Source of the DNA: Deltaproteobacteria bacterium
GTDB lineage: Bacteria; Desulfobacterota; JAJRXV01
Length of the DNA stretch: 40,173 nucleotides
NCBI GenBank assembly: GCA_024275075.1
Contig: JAJRZU010000022.1
Location: forward strand, 1-40,173
Reading direction: 5' to 3'
Part shown: positions 25,399 through 32,922 of the stretch, one piece after another
How positions within the stretch are numbered: the first letter of the stretch is position 1
How the letters are laid out: every line of letters starts with the position of its first letter
Notes under the pieces: generated by a model
Databases searched by the model: none
What the model saw: only the letters and a program-made list of their open reading frames with translations
What the model was told of the DNA's origin: nothing
Position numbers and translations under genes: made by a program

Positions 25399-26190
25399 AT
25401 GATGCGAGCGCTTTGGACATCCGCCACTGGGATGAGTGCACAGCAGCTGAACGTTGATGTAATCTCCAACAATATGGCTAACGTAAATACAACCGGCTTC
25501 AAAAAATCGAAGGCGGAGTTCCAGGATCTTTTGTACCAGACGCTCAAGACTCCGGGGACATCGACCGCGGCCGGCTCCATCGCACCGGCGGGGATACAGG
25601 TAGGTCTTGGTACGACAGTCATCGCCACAACGAAGCTGTTCACCCAGGGTAATTTTCAGGAGACCGGTAACCCGCTTGACCTCGCTATCGAAGGTGACGG
25701 CTTCTTCCAGGTACAGATGCCAAACGGCGAGCTCGCGTATACAAGGGCGGGCTCATTTAAGATAGATAACGAAGGACAGGTAATAAACGCAGAGGGTATG
25801 CAGATGTCGCCGAATATCGTAATACCCTCCACTACTATTGAAATAAGCATCGGTTCTGACGGGACTGTCTCCGTCTTGAACGGTGAGACAAACCTTGTCG
25901 AGGTGTTAGGTTCGAATATTCAGATCGCGAGGTTCTCAAACCCGGCCGGCCTGAAGAGCCTCGGGCATAATCTATTGATACCGACTATCTCTTCTGGTGA
26001 CCCGAGCGAGGGCGACCCTGGCTCATCGGGGATGGGAACCCTTGTCCAGGGCTACTTAGAGCTCTCAAACGTCAGCGTGGTGGAAGAGATGGTGAACCTG
26101 ATCGCCGGGCAAAGAGCGTATGAGATATGTTCAAGGAGCATACAGGCGAGTGATGAGATGCTCCAGACCGCAAACGCTATTAAGAGGTAA
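25399..26190 (+). CDS. flgG: Flagellar distal rod protein FlgG
   Basis: Forms the distal rod that passes through the P and L rings. The protein is 263 residues from ATG 25399, chosen because AGGAGG lies 10 nt upstream (25383-25388); a longer frame from 25363 adds 12 residues without a site. Motifs are MRALWTSATGMSAQQLNVDV and SNNMANVNTTGFKKS at the N-terminus, NPLDLAIEGDGFFQV in the middle, and LELSNVSVVEEMVNLIAGQR at the C-terminus. These match FlgG closely. It ends TAA TAA just before flgA. Confidence 0.96.
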   Translation: MMRALWTSATGMSAQQLNVDVISNNMANVNTTGFKKSKAEFQDLLYQTLKTPGTSTAAGSIAPAGIQVGLGTTVIATTKLFTQGNFQETGNPLDLAIEGDGFFQVQMPNGELAYTRAGSFKIDNEGQVINAEGMQMSPNIVIPSTTIEISIGSDGTVSVLNGETNLVEVLGSNIQIARFSNPAGLKSLGHNLLIPTISSGDPSEGDPGSSGMGTLVQGYLELSNVSVVEEMVNLIAGQRAYEICSRSIQASDEMLQTANAIKR

Positions 26191-26193
26191 TAA

Positions 26194-27333
26194 ATGACCT
26201 GGTTAGTCTTGATATTAGTTTTAGCACACTGCCGCCAAATGGAATATTTTACATTTTTTCAAAAAGGCGGTCGGTGTAAGTACAAATTCCTTAAATTGGA
26301 TTGGGCATCATGCCCTTTAGTTTCTGCCGGACGCATTTTATCCGGCAGAATAAATTGTCAATGGGTAGGCGTAAGGGTTGCTGCGCTTTGCTTACTCCCA
26401 CTGACCCTTTTGCTGACGGAGGACGCCTATGCGTTTTCCCCGCGGATGGTGTTCTCCGACAGCGTACAAATAGCCTCGGCAAATGTCTATCTGAATGACA
26501 TAACTGCCGCTATTCAGGGCAGTAACGTTTTAAAAAAGAAAGCTGACAGCATAGTCGTAACGACAGCGCCCGCGGCGGGGAAAGTCAAAGTTGTCAGGAA
26601 GAGCCAGGTGCTGCGCGCACTAAGCAGGCACAATATCAATGCAACTAACACGGAGCTTGTAATCCCCGACGAGATACGGGTCAGCAGGAAATCCGTGATA
26701 TACGGCCACAAAGAGATTGAAAAGATAATAAGAGATGTGCTGTTGAAGAAAAACTTTATTGACAGGGGGAATACCGTATTCACCCTGAGCGGGATCCAAA
26801 AGGACGTTACCCTCCCCACCGGCGACATCACAACAATAGTAAAGGTGCCGGGCAGGATAAAAGCATTGAACACGTTCTGGGTCTCGTTCTATGTTGACGG
26901 CAGGCTGAAACGCAGAGTCTGGGCAAAAGGAGAGATAAAAAGGAACATGGAAGTGCTGGCGGCGGGCAGGCACATCAGCGCGAACGAGGTCATAACAAAG
27001 GCTGATCTGGTATACATGAAGCGGAACATACTTGCCCTGAAAGGTGACTACATTACCAACGAGAGGGCTGTTATCGGTAAGAGGGCTGCGAGGAACATCC
27101 CCGCGGGCTCTATCATAAAGAAAAACAGTATCGGTATCGTTGCCGCCGTCAAAGCCGGTGATATCGTCACGATTCTGGCGCGCATGAAGAACCTTACGCT
27201 AAACGTATCAGGCAGGGTGATTTCACCCGAAGGTTCGGTCGGCGATACCGTCACTGTGATGAACATCGATTCCAGGGAGAAGCTGCGGGCGGTTGTATTG
27301 AATAACAAAGCCGTAAACGTAGAGGTATACTAA
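26194..27333 (+). CDS. flgA: P-ring assembly chaperone FlgA, start uncertain
   Basis: A periplasmic chaperone for P-ring (FlgI) assembly. The conserved part (from about residue 80) has the FlgA layout: an N-terminal domain, then a C-terminal SAF domain (AGRHISANEVITKADLVYM, AVIGKRAARNIPAGSII) and a GDTVTVMN ending. The hydrophobic stretch VAALCLLPLTLLL ending AYA looks like its signal peptide, but no ATG/GTG lies just before it in frame. The open frame begins at ATG 26194, adding about 60 residues read through a palindromic repeat and a perfect 10-bp hairpin. An ATG at 26361, in another frame, would give a short normal n-region if one extra base had been gained. The true start is unclear. Confidence 0.85.
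   Translation: MTWLVLILVLAHCRQMEYFTFFQKGGRCKYKFLKLDWASCPLVSAGRILSGRINCQWVGVRVAALCLLPLTLLLTEDAYAFSPRMVFSDSVQIASANVYLNDITAAIQGSNVLKKKADSIVVTTAPAAGKVKVVRKSQVLRALSRHNINATNTELVIPDEIRVSRKSVIYGHKEIEKIIRDVLLKKNFIDRGNTVFTLSGIQKDVTLPTGDITTIVKVPGRIKALNTFWVSFYVDGRLKRRVWAKGEIKRNMEVLAAGRHISANEVITKADLVYMKRNILALKGDYITNERAVIGKRAARNIPAGSIIKKNSIGIVAAVKAGDIVTILARMKNLTLNVSGRVISPEGSVGDTVTVMNIDSREKLRAVVLNNKAVNVEVY
26303..26315. repeat. GGGCAT palindrome copy 8
   Basis: GGGCATCATGCCC preceded by AATTGGATT, identical over 22 nt to the copy before rtcB. It lies in the unclear 5' part of flgA. Confidence 0.8.
26322..26350. repeat. Perfect 10-bp hairpin upstream of flgA
   Basis: TTCTGCCGGA pairs with TCCGGCAGAA across a 9-nt loop. 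No T run follows, so it is not a standard terminator. It lies right after palindrome copy 8. Confidence 0.8.
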
Positions 27334-27334
27334 T

Positions 27335-28135
27335 ATGACACACCTTAAACTGAAATATATTCTGTTTATATTAGCGCTATTTGTGCCGCTTACAGCCTCG
27401 TGCTCCAAAAATGTCAACGCCAAAAAGGATACGCTTGACATGAGCGCAACAGATGCGCCGGATAAGCGGGAAGGCGGCACGATTGCGATAAAGAGAGGGC
27501 TTGGCATCGATGAGTATCTCGCGCAGGAAGCAAAACTGTCTGCCGACGCCCCTGATTCGGTTGAAACAGAATCCTTGTGGGACGAGACCTACTCCACCGG
27601 CCTTCTGTTTGTCGATCACAAAGCGCGACACGTCGGTGATATCATCACCGTTCACATAATCGAAAGCTCTTCCGCGAGCAAGAACGCGTCCACGAAGACA
27701 TCCAGGGACTCCTCCATCGACGCCGGGCTGGACAACCTTTTAGGCCTCCCGACAAATTTCGGGATGAAGAATTTCCTGAACTCCGGGCAGCCATTCTCAC
27801 CGAATGCCAAGTCGAACTACAAGAACAGTTTCAACGGATCCGGCTCCACATCCCGGTCAGGTAAGATCACCGCGACGATTACTGCGGAAGTCGTAGAAGT
27901 GCTCCCGAACGGAAACCTGAGAATAAGCGGCTCAAGGGAGATAAAAGTCAACGAAGAGAACCAGATCATCACCGTTTCTGGTGTGGTCAGGCCGCAGGAT
28001 ATAGACGAGACTAACTCTGTAAAATCCACGACGATCGCAAGCGCGCAGATCAAATATTACGGTGAAGGTATCATCGCGGATAAGCAAAGTCAGGGCTGGC
28101 TCGCAAGTATATTCGATGTTATATGGCCTTTTTAG
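27335..28135 (+). CDS. flgH: Flagellar L-ring lipoprotein FlgH
   Basis: Forms the outer-membrane L ring around the rod. The 266-residue protein has a lipoprotein signal with Cys23 (PLTASC), then a Ser/Lys-rich linker and the FlgH core: LLFVDHKARHVGDIITVHI, NGSGSTSRSGKITATITAEV, EVLPNGNLRISGSREIKVN, ITVSGVVRPQDIDETNSV, and the ending FDVIWPF, the family-typical C-terminus. It ends at TAG, a genuine terminator by this criterion, followed two codons later by TGA. It starts 1 nt after flgA. Confidence 0.96.
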   Translation: MTHLKLKYILFILALFVPLTASCSKNVNAKKDTLDMSATDAPDKREGGTIAIKRGLGIDEYLAQEAKLSADAPDSVETESLWDETYSTGLLFVDHKARHVGDIITVHIIESSSASKNASTKTSRDSSIDAGLDNLLGLPTNFGMKNFLNSGQPFSPNAKSNYKNSFNGSGSTSRSGKITATITAEVVEVLPNGNLRISGSREIKVNEENQIITVSGVVRPQDIDETNSVKSTTIASAQIKYYGEGIIADKQSQGWLASIFDVIWPF

Positions 28136-28177
28136 GGATGAGGGGTGAAAAACGTGATTACTTATAGAGAAAGATTT

Positions 28178-28732
28178 ATGAACAATATGAAAAAGCCTCC
28201 TCTCCCCTGGTGGGAGAGGGCTGGGGTGAGGGGAGATTCTACCGATATTATTACAACTTTCACCCTCCCATTTATCCCCTCCCAGCAAGGGAGGGGAACT
28301 GTTTCCCTGCGGTGCAAAGTTCTTGGCAACGCAATTAGCATCATCAAAGCAGCGACATTCGGCATTATACTTATCGCACTTATTGTGCTTAATATGAGCT
28401 GCTCAAACGATCCGGTAGGCTCAACAGGCACCAGCGCTTCTGGTTACACTATGGCGATCCGGGCGAACCCTGACCAGCTCCGGGCAAACGGCACGGATAC
28501 CGCTCTGATAGTCATAGAAGTATGGGACAAGAACGGGAACTATGTCAACAACGCCAACGTGACTTTTTCCGTCTCCCTGGGCACATTGTCATCATCCACG
28601 GCCACGACGTCAAACGGTGTCGCTGTCGTCACATACACCAGCTCGACATACGAGGGCACCGGTATCGTTGCCGCCGCTGTAGAGAATATTATCTCAAAGG
28701 CGGAGATCGTACAGTTTTATACAACGAGATAA
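28178..28732 (+). CDS. Ig-like (BIG1/invasin-type) lipoprotein in the L/P-ring operon
   Basis: A protein of about 184 residues. The C-terminal ~100 residues form one bacterial Ig-like domain of the BIG1/invasin type (ANPDQLRANGTDTALIVIEV, NNANVTFSVSLGTLSSS, GVAVVTYTSS). Before it is a hydrophobic segment ending NMSC, a plausible although imperfect lipobox. I start at ATG 28178; GTG 28145 is an alternative. The first ~50 codons are read through a palindromic repeat (28193-28310) that gives the peptide PPLPWWERAGVRG, so the original start of the gene was probably different. It lies between flgH and flgI, an unusual place, and may form a surface or periplasmic part of the flagellar ring (inference). 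Confidence 0.7.
   Translation: MNNMKKPPLPWWERAGVRGDSTDIITTFTLPFIPSQQGRGTVSLRCKVLGNAISIIKAATFGIILIALIVLNMSCSNDPVGSTGTSASGYTMAIRANPDQLRANGTDTALIVIEVWDKNGNYVNNANVTFSVSLGTLSSSTATTSNGVAVVTYTSSTYEGTGIVAAAVENIISKAEIVQFYTTR
28193..28310. repeat. Palindromic repeat inserted in the Ig-lipoprotein leader
   Basis: Arms CCTCTCCCCTGGTGGGAGAGG (28198) and CCCCTCCCAGCAAGGGAGGGG bracket a less structured middle. The left arm is followed by CTGGGGTGAGG. This is a widely dispersed type of bacterial intergenic repeat; here it is translated in frame, with no stop. Confidence 0.7.
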
Positions 28733-28741
28733 AGGACGAAG

Positions 28742-30028
28742 ATGCTCATGAAAAGAAGATATATAATTGCACTGTTATTGCTATTAGTACCCGCGCTGTT
28801 CTCCTGCGGCGACATGACAGAGGAGCGCCCGATGGGGCCGACTTATCAGCTTATAACGGTAGCCCCCACGGAGACCACCCTGAAGCGGAGTGAGACGGTC
28901 ACGTTCTCCGCCGTCGGCGGGACTGGTACATATTTCTGGGAAGTATCCCAGGAGGATATCGGTACTATAGACGCTGACGGTGTATTTACCGCGACAAATG
29001 ATGGAGAGGCGACAATAATATGCAGAGACACCGAGAACCTTTTAGGTTACGCGAAGGTAGTTGTCGCTGCGAACATTGTGACAATAACACCCGACGCGCC
29101 GTCGATCGGGCACAACTCGACAATAACCTTCATGGTAACCGGCGGCACAACTTAAACGTACTTCTGGTGGTGCGACCCACCGACGCTGTACGGCTCCATT
29201 TCACAGCAGGGCATATTTACATCGCGCGATCAGAACGGATTGTGCACTATTTACGCGGTGGACGGATCGAACAACGTCGCAAGCGCGCAGCTCACCATAA
29301 GAGGCGTATCGGTAAACGTATCGCCATCCACCGTCGTGCTTCACGTGGGCGATACCCAGGAATTCGAGGCGACCGGCGGAACAAAAGAGTATATCTGGAC
29401 TTCCTCGGACAATTCAGTCGGTACTGTCGAACCGACCGGCGGGCTTGTCACGTTCACGGCGATAAGCGAGGGCACGACCACCCTGACAGTAACAGATAAC
29501 GATAACTATACCGGCAGCGCGACAGTCACTGTAGTCGCCGCCGCCGGCAGCGCTGTCATCGTTCTGCCAAACTCTGTATCAGTTGAAAAAGCGCAGACTT
29601 ACCAGTTCTCCGCATCCGGCGGAACAGATACATACAGCTGGGGGATAAGCGATCCGAACGTCGGCAGCATCGACCCAGGCGGCCTCTTCACCGCCGCGAA
29701 GAAGGTCGGCAGCGCGACTGTCACAGCTACAGACACCGACGGTAATGTCGGTACGGCGACCGTTGCCGTGGTCGACTCACCGATCACGATATCACCTGAC
29801 AGCATCACTGTCACCGTCGGCACACAGATGACCTTTGTCGGTACCGGCGGAACAGGCGCCTACTGGTGGTAACTCACCGACGAGAGCAAGGCGGCAATAA
29901 CGTCGCAATCGGGCGCATCGGCATCGACAACCCTGACCGGTGTGGCGGAGGGGGCAGTCACCCTGTACGCCGTTGATGATAACGGTAATGTCGGCTCGGT
30001 CACCGTTATTATAGAATTAGAGGTATAA
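28742..30028 (+). CDS. Five-repeat Ig-like (BIG2-type) lipoprotein with two in-frame TAA
   Basis: A frame of 428 codons interrupted only by TAA at codon 138 (29153-29155) and codon 377 (29870-29872). Residues 1-22 form a lipoprotein signal ending at Cys22 (PALFSC). Five Ig-like repeats of about 75-85 residues follow, each with 'vtfsatGGTg.Y.W.vsd..vGsid..G.ft' and a final 'tatvtvtD..gn.gsatvtV'. The first TAA falls in repeat 2 (VTGGTT, stop, TYFWW), the second in repeat 5 (GAYWW, stop, LTDES), where other repeats have E, T or G. Both fit Gln. It lies between the previous Ig lipoprotein (9-nt gap) and flgI (1-nt gap), so it is co-transcribed with the ring genes. Its role is unknown; a flagellar collar or surface adhesin is a guess. 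Confidence 0.7.
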
Positions 30029-30029
30029 C

Positions 30030-31130
30030 ATGAAAAAGACAGCGATCATGATATTGATACTCCTTTTTGCCGCGTTTGTTGCGGCGCCGGATACTTATGC
30101 GGTGAGGATAAAGGATATCGTCTCGTTAGAGGGCGCGAGGACGAACCAGCTTGTCGGATACGGGCTGATCGTCGGGCTCAGCGGTACCGGTGACAAGACC
30201 GGTACGGAGTTTACGCTCCAGAGTCTCATCAACATGCTCAAAAGGATGGGCGTCAATGTCGATAAGAACAAGGTCAACGTAAAGAACATCGCCGCAGTCA
30301 TAGTCACCGCGGAGATATCACCGTTTAACAGGATTGGCAGCCAGCTGGATATAACGATATCGTCGATCGGTGACGCGAAGAGCCTTGAGGGCGGTACGCT
30401 TTTGATGACCCCGCTTCGGGGCGGGAACGGTAAGATATACGCTGTCGCGCAGGGCCCGATATCTATCGGCGGCTTCAACGTATCCGCCAGCGGCGGCGTG
30501 CAGAAGAACCACCCGACAGTCGGCAGGATACCCGGCGGCGCGATAGTCGAGCGTACGATAGGTACGAACACCTTCGATAAGGATTTTTATGTGCTTAACC
30601 TTAAGAACCCTGACATAACCACCGTTTCACGGATCTCCAAAGCTATAAACATCAAGTTCGGCAGGGTGATCGCCAAACCGAAGAACATGACATCGCTGAA
30701 GGTGAATATACCGAATGATTACAAGAACAAGAAGATAAGGATGCTGGCGCTGATAGAGGAGATAGAGATCGTACCGGATATGGTGGCGAGGATTATAATC
30801 GACGAGCGAACCGGTACCGTTGTGATCGGTGAGAACGTTAAAATATCCACTGTCGCGATCTCCCACGGGAACCTGAGTATACAGATATCCACCGAGACGC
30901 AGGTCTCGCAGCCGCCGCCATTCTCGCAGGGCGAAACTGTCGTTACCCAGGAGCAAAAGGTGCTTGTCTCAGAGGAGTCTGGTAAGCTGATAACCGTACC
31001 CGAGGGCATCACGATTCGCGACCTTGTAAAAAGCATGAACGCGATCGGGGTCTCCCCGCGCGATATGATAGCGGTGTTCCAGGCGATGAAGACTGCGGGC
31101 GCGTTGCAGGCGGAACTGATAATAATGTAG
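30030..31130 (+). CDS. flgI: Flagellar P-ring protein FlgI
   Basis: Forms the P ring in the peptidoglycan layer. The 366-residue protein has a signal peptide (residues 1-24, AAPDTYA) and the FlgI core: VRIKDIVSLEGARTNQLVGYG, GLSGTGDKTGTEFTLQSLINML, NIAAVIVTAEISPFNRIG, SLEGGTLLMTPLRGGNGKIYAVAQG, RIIIDERTGTVVIGENV, and the C-terminal NAIGVSPRDMIAVFQAMKTAGALQAELIIM. This is full length and ends with TAG, followed by TGA two codons later. It starts 1 nt after the Ig-repeat lipoprotein gene. Confidence 0.97.
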   Translation: MKKTAIMILILLFAAFVAAPDTYAVRIKDIVSLEGARTNQLVGYGLIVGLSGTGDKTGTEFTLQSLINMLKRMGVNVDKNKVNVKNIAAVIVTAEISPFNRIGSQLDITISSIGDAKSLEGGTLLMTPLRGGNGKIYAVAQGPISIGGFNVSASGGVQKNHPTVGRIPGGAIVERTIGTNTFDKDFYVLNLKNPDITTVSRISKAINIKFGRVIAKPKNMTSLKVNIPNDYKNKKIRMLALIEEIEIVPDMVARIIIDERTGTVVIGENVKISTVAISHGNLSIQISTETQVSQPPPFSQGETVVTQEQKVLVSEESGKLITVPEGITIRDLVKSMNAIGVSPRDMIAVFQAMKTAGALQAELIIM

Positions 31131-31147
31131 CGATGACTATAACATTA

Positions 31148-31256
31148 TAAACCACTAAGAACATGGAGTACAACACAGACTTACAGAGCAAAAATATTAA
31201 AACTAAGATTTCTGTGTACTCTGCGATAGAAAGCCCTTTGTGTTCTCTGTGGTGAA
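31148..31256. repeat. Imperfect inverted repeat between flgI and flgJ
   Basis: AACCACTAAGAACATGGAG on the left resembles the reverse complement of the right arm, TTGTGTTCTCTGTGGTG. The arms bracket about 70 nt. It looks like a small dispersed element of the 'CACAGAGAACAC' kind. Confidence 0.5.
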
Positions 31257-31276
31257 ATAGAATTTTTTACAGGAGA

Positions 31277-31312
31277 GGGCATAATGCCCAATAATTATGC
31301 GCATACTCGAAG
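31277..31312. repeat. Long form of the GGGCAT repeat, reversed (palindrome copy 9 at 31277-31289)
   Basis: GGGCATAATGCCC followed by AATAATTATGCGCATACTC, the reverse complement of the form at 4003-4042. It lies 66 nt upstream of flgJ. Confidence 0.8.
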
Positions 31313-31377
31313 GAAATCACGAATATCGTCATTCAAAAGAGTAACGAGTTATTAAAACAACTATTACAGGAGACGTA

Positions 31378-31725
31378 ATGTTTGTACTTAACCAGAATAT
31401 TAATATCTTTAAAGCGATCGACACCTCGTCTGATGAGAAGAAACTTTTTGCTATGAGCAGGGGTGTAGGGGCAAAAAGAGCGCCAGGCGATGAGAAGAAG
31501 GAATTAATGGAGTCATGCCAGAAATTTGAGGCGGTCTTCATCAATCTCCTCCTTAAAGAGATGAAGAAATCTGTTAAGAAAACCGGCCTTTTCGGGGAGG
31601 ATAAGTTTGCCGGCGACGTATTTAGCTCGATGCTGGACACGAAGATAGCCCAGTAGATGTCAAAGACAAACAGTTTCGGTATCAAGGAGAGCCTGTACAA
31701 CCAGTTGATTATACGCAAGCTTTGA
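31378..31725 (+). CDS. flgJ: FlgJ-type rod-binding protein with an in-frame TAG
   Basis: A rod-binding domain protein (115 residues) that helps rod assembly; it is the short form without a muramidase domain. ESCQKFEAVFINLLLKEMKKS matches the family's 'cr.fEa.fln.LLkeMrks' start. Codon 93 is TAG (31654-31656), after MLDTKIAQ. The frame then continues MSKTNSFGIKESLYNQLIIR to TGA at 31723-31725, which is the family's usual end ('la..ms...giGia..l..ql'). Stopping at the TAG would remove this conserved tail of 22 residues. AGGAGA precedes the ATG. It follows flgI after a repeat-filled gap. Confidence 0.82.
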
Positions 31726-31890
31726 GAATATAAGGAACCTGTATTGCCTTGGAGTAGAATTTTATTATATTTATGAGAGGAAGCATGATGAGACCATACG
31801 ATTAATCAAATTTTTTTTAAGTTATTATCCCTTTTTTCCGTAAAGGAACATGTAGTGAATCATGGCTACAGGTAAAAACAGGAACGCCTG

Positions 31891-31919
31891 TTGATATTTG
31901 CCGGAGAATAATGTATAAT
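31891..31919 (+). promoter_or_regulatory. Sigma-70 promoter for flgM
   Basis: TTGATA (31891-31896), 17-nt spacer, TATAAT (31914-31919). Five of six and six of six matches at ideal spacing. It gives flgM-flgN-flgK an entry independent of the sigma-54 start; the TATAAT is 41 nt before the flgM ATG. I see no sigma-28 motif there. Confidence 0.7.
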
Positions 31920-31960
31920 TTCACTAATGGGAAGCTTTTTACGAAAAAGGGGGAAGTAAG

Positions 31961-32278
31961 ATGAAGATAAATGGAGGAGGCAAGGGGCCGGCAGCGGAAG
32001 TTGACCTTTATATCAGGAACAAGGCCAGCGAACAGCGCAAAGAAGACGCTGTAGGTACCGCACCGAAAAAGGAGCAGGGCGGCGGCGACAAAGTACAGAT
32101 ATCACGTACCGGCGCACAGATCCAAAAAGCTCAGGAAGTGATAAAGAGTCAGCCTGATGTCAGGATACAGAAGGTGCAGCAGGCGAAGAGCTCGATTGAA
32201 AACGGTACATATCAAGTTGACGGAAAAAAAGTAGCCTCTAAAATGATAAGCGAAAATATCTTAAACGAGATATTGTAA
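31961..32278 (+). CDS. flgM: Anti-sigma-28 factor FlgM
   Basis: Binds sigma-28 (FliA) until the hook-basal body is finished, then is exported, which releases late flagellar genes. The 105-residue protein is short and charged with a disordered N-terminal half. The C-terminal sigma-binding part is visible: KVQISRTGAQIQKAQEVIK, VRIQKVQQAKSSIENGTYQVD, KVASKMISENILNEI. These match the FlgM family. It follows its own good promoter and GGGGGAAG, and precedes the FlgN-like gene, the usual order. Confidence 0.93.
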   Translation: MKINGGGKGPAAEVDLYIRNKASEQRKEDAVGTAPKKEQGGGDKVQISRTGAQIQKAQEVIKSQPDVRIQKVQQAKSSIENGTYQVDGKKVASKMISENILNEIL

Positions 32279-32351
32279 GAATCGCTTAACGGACGATCAA
32301 GATTAAGGCTTGGCCCCCTGAACCTTAGCCCTTGATTAAGAGGAAAGAAAA

Positions 32352-32852
32352 GTGAACCCATTAATTGACGAACTATGCAGTATCATAGGCGAAGAAATAT
32401 CTATCATTAAAGAGCTTTACGAAGTATCCTTGGTAATAAAAGAGATCGTGACCCGGCGGGATCTTCGGTCTTTAGAGGAGAGCAATCATCTCAAAAAGAC
32501 AAAGCTTTTGACGATGGTATCCATCCAGAAGAAGAAAGACTCATTAATAAGTGAATTAGCGATCTCGTTAGGCTTGGATAAAGATTCTAATGTAAAAAAG
32601 ATATTAGACTCAAAGACTCTTGAGCCTGACCTTAACAAGCGGCTACTCGAAAAGTACAACACACTCGAATGTGAGCTGAGAAAATTAGCTGACATAAACT
32701 CATTGGTATCCATTACGTTGGTATCCTCGTACCGACTGTTGAACAACTCTATTAATATCATTAACTTAAACGGTACTGCCGACACGGTATACTCGCGCGA
32801 AGTAGACATTAAGTCAAACAGGAAACGCTTGAACCTCAACCGGAAAGTATGA
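32352..32852 (+). CDS. flgN: FlgN-like flagellar chaperone
   Basis: Probable export chaperone for FlgK and FlgL, which are encoded directly downstream. The 166-residue protein starts at GTG 32352 after AGAGGAAAG. It is almost wholly helical and rich in Leu, Lys and Ser, with the long amphipathic helices of FlgN (KELYEVSLVIKEIVTRRDLRS, then a C-terminal SLVSITLVSSYRLLNNSINI). Sequence similarity in this family is weak, so the call rests on size, helix pattern and position between flgM and flgK. Confidence 0.75.
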   Translation: MNPLIDELCSIIGEEISIIKELYEVSLVIKEIVTRRDLRSLEESNHLKKTKLLTMVSIQKKKDSLISELAISLGLDKDSNVKKILDSKTLEPDLNKRLLEKYNTLECELRKLADINSLVSITLVSSYRLLNNSINIINLNGTADTVYSREVDIKSNRKRLNLNRKV

Positions 32853-32922
32853 GAATATCACTTAGGAAGCGTGATGCATAGCACAATCTAATGTGTAGCA
32901 TCTTATGTATAGGGGTAACGCA

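Noticed and set aside
28145-28310. PPLPWWERAGVRG as a functional N-terminal domain
   Set aside because: It is the translation of a dispersed palindromic repeat, seen widely as spurious peptides, rather than a conserved domain.
31660-31730. A separate small gene starting MSKTNSFG after flgJ
   Set aside because: It is in frame with flgJ, immediately after the TAG, and matches the end of the rod-binding domain. It is better read as the flgJ C-terminus.
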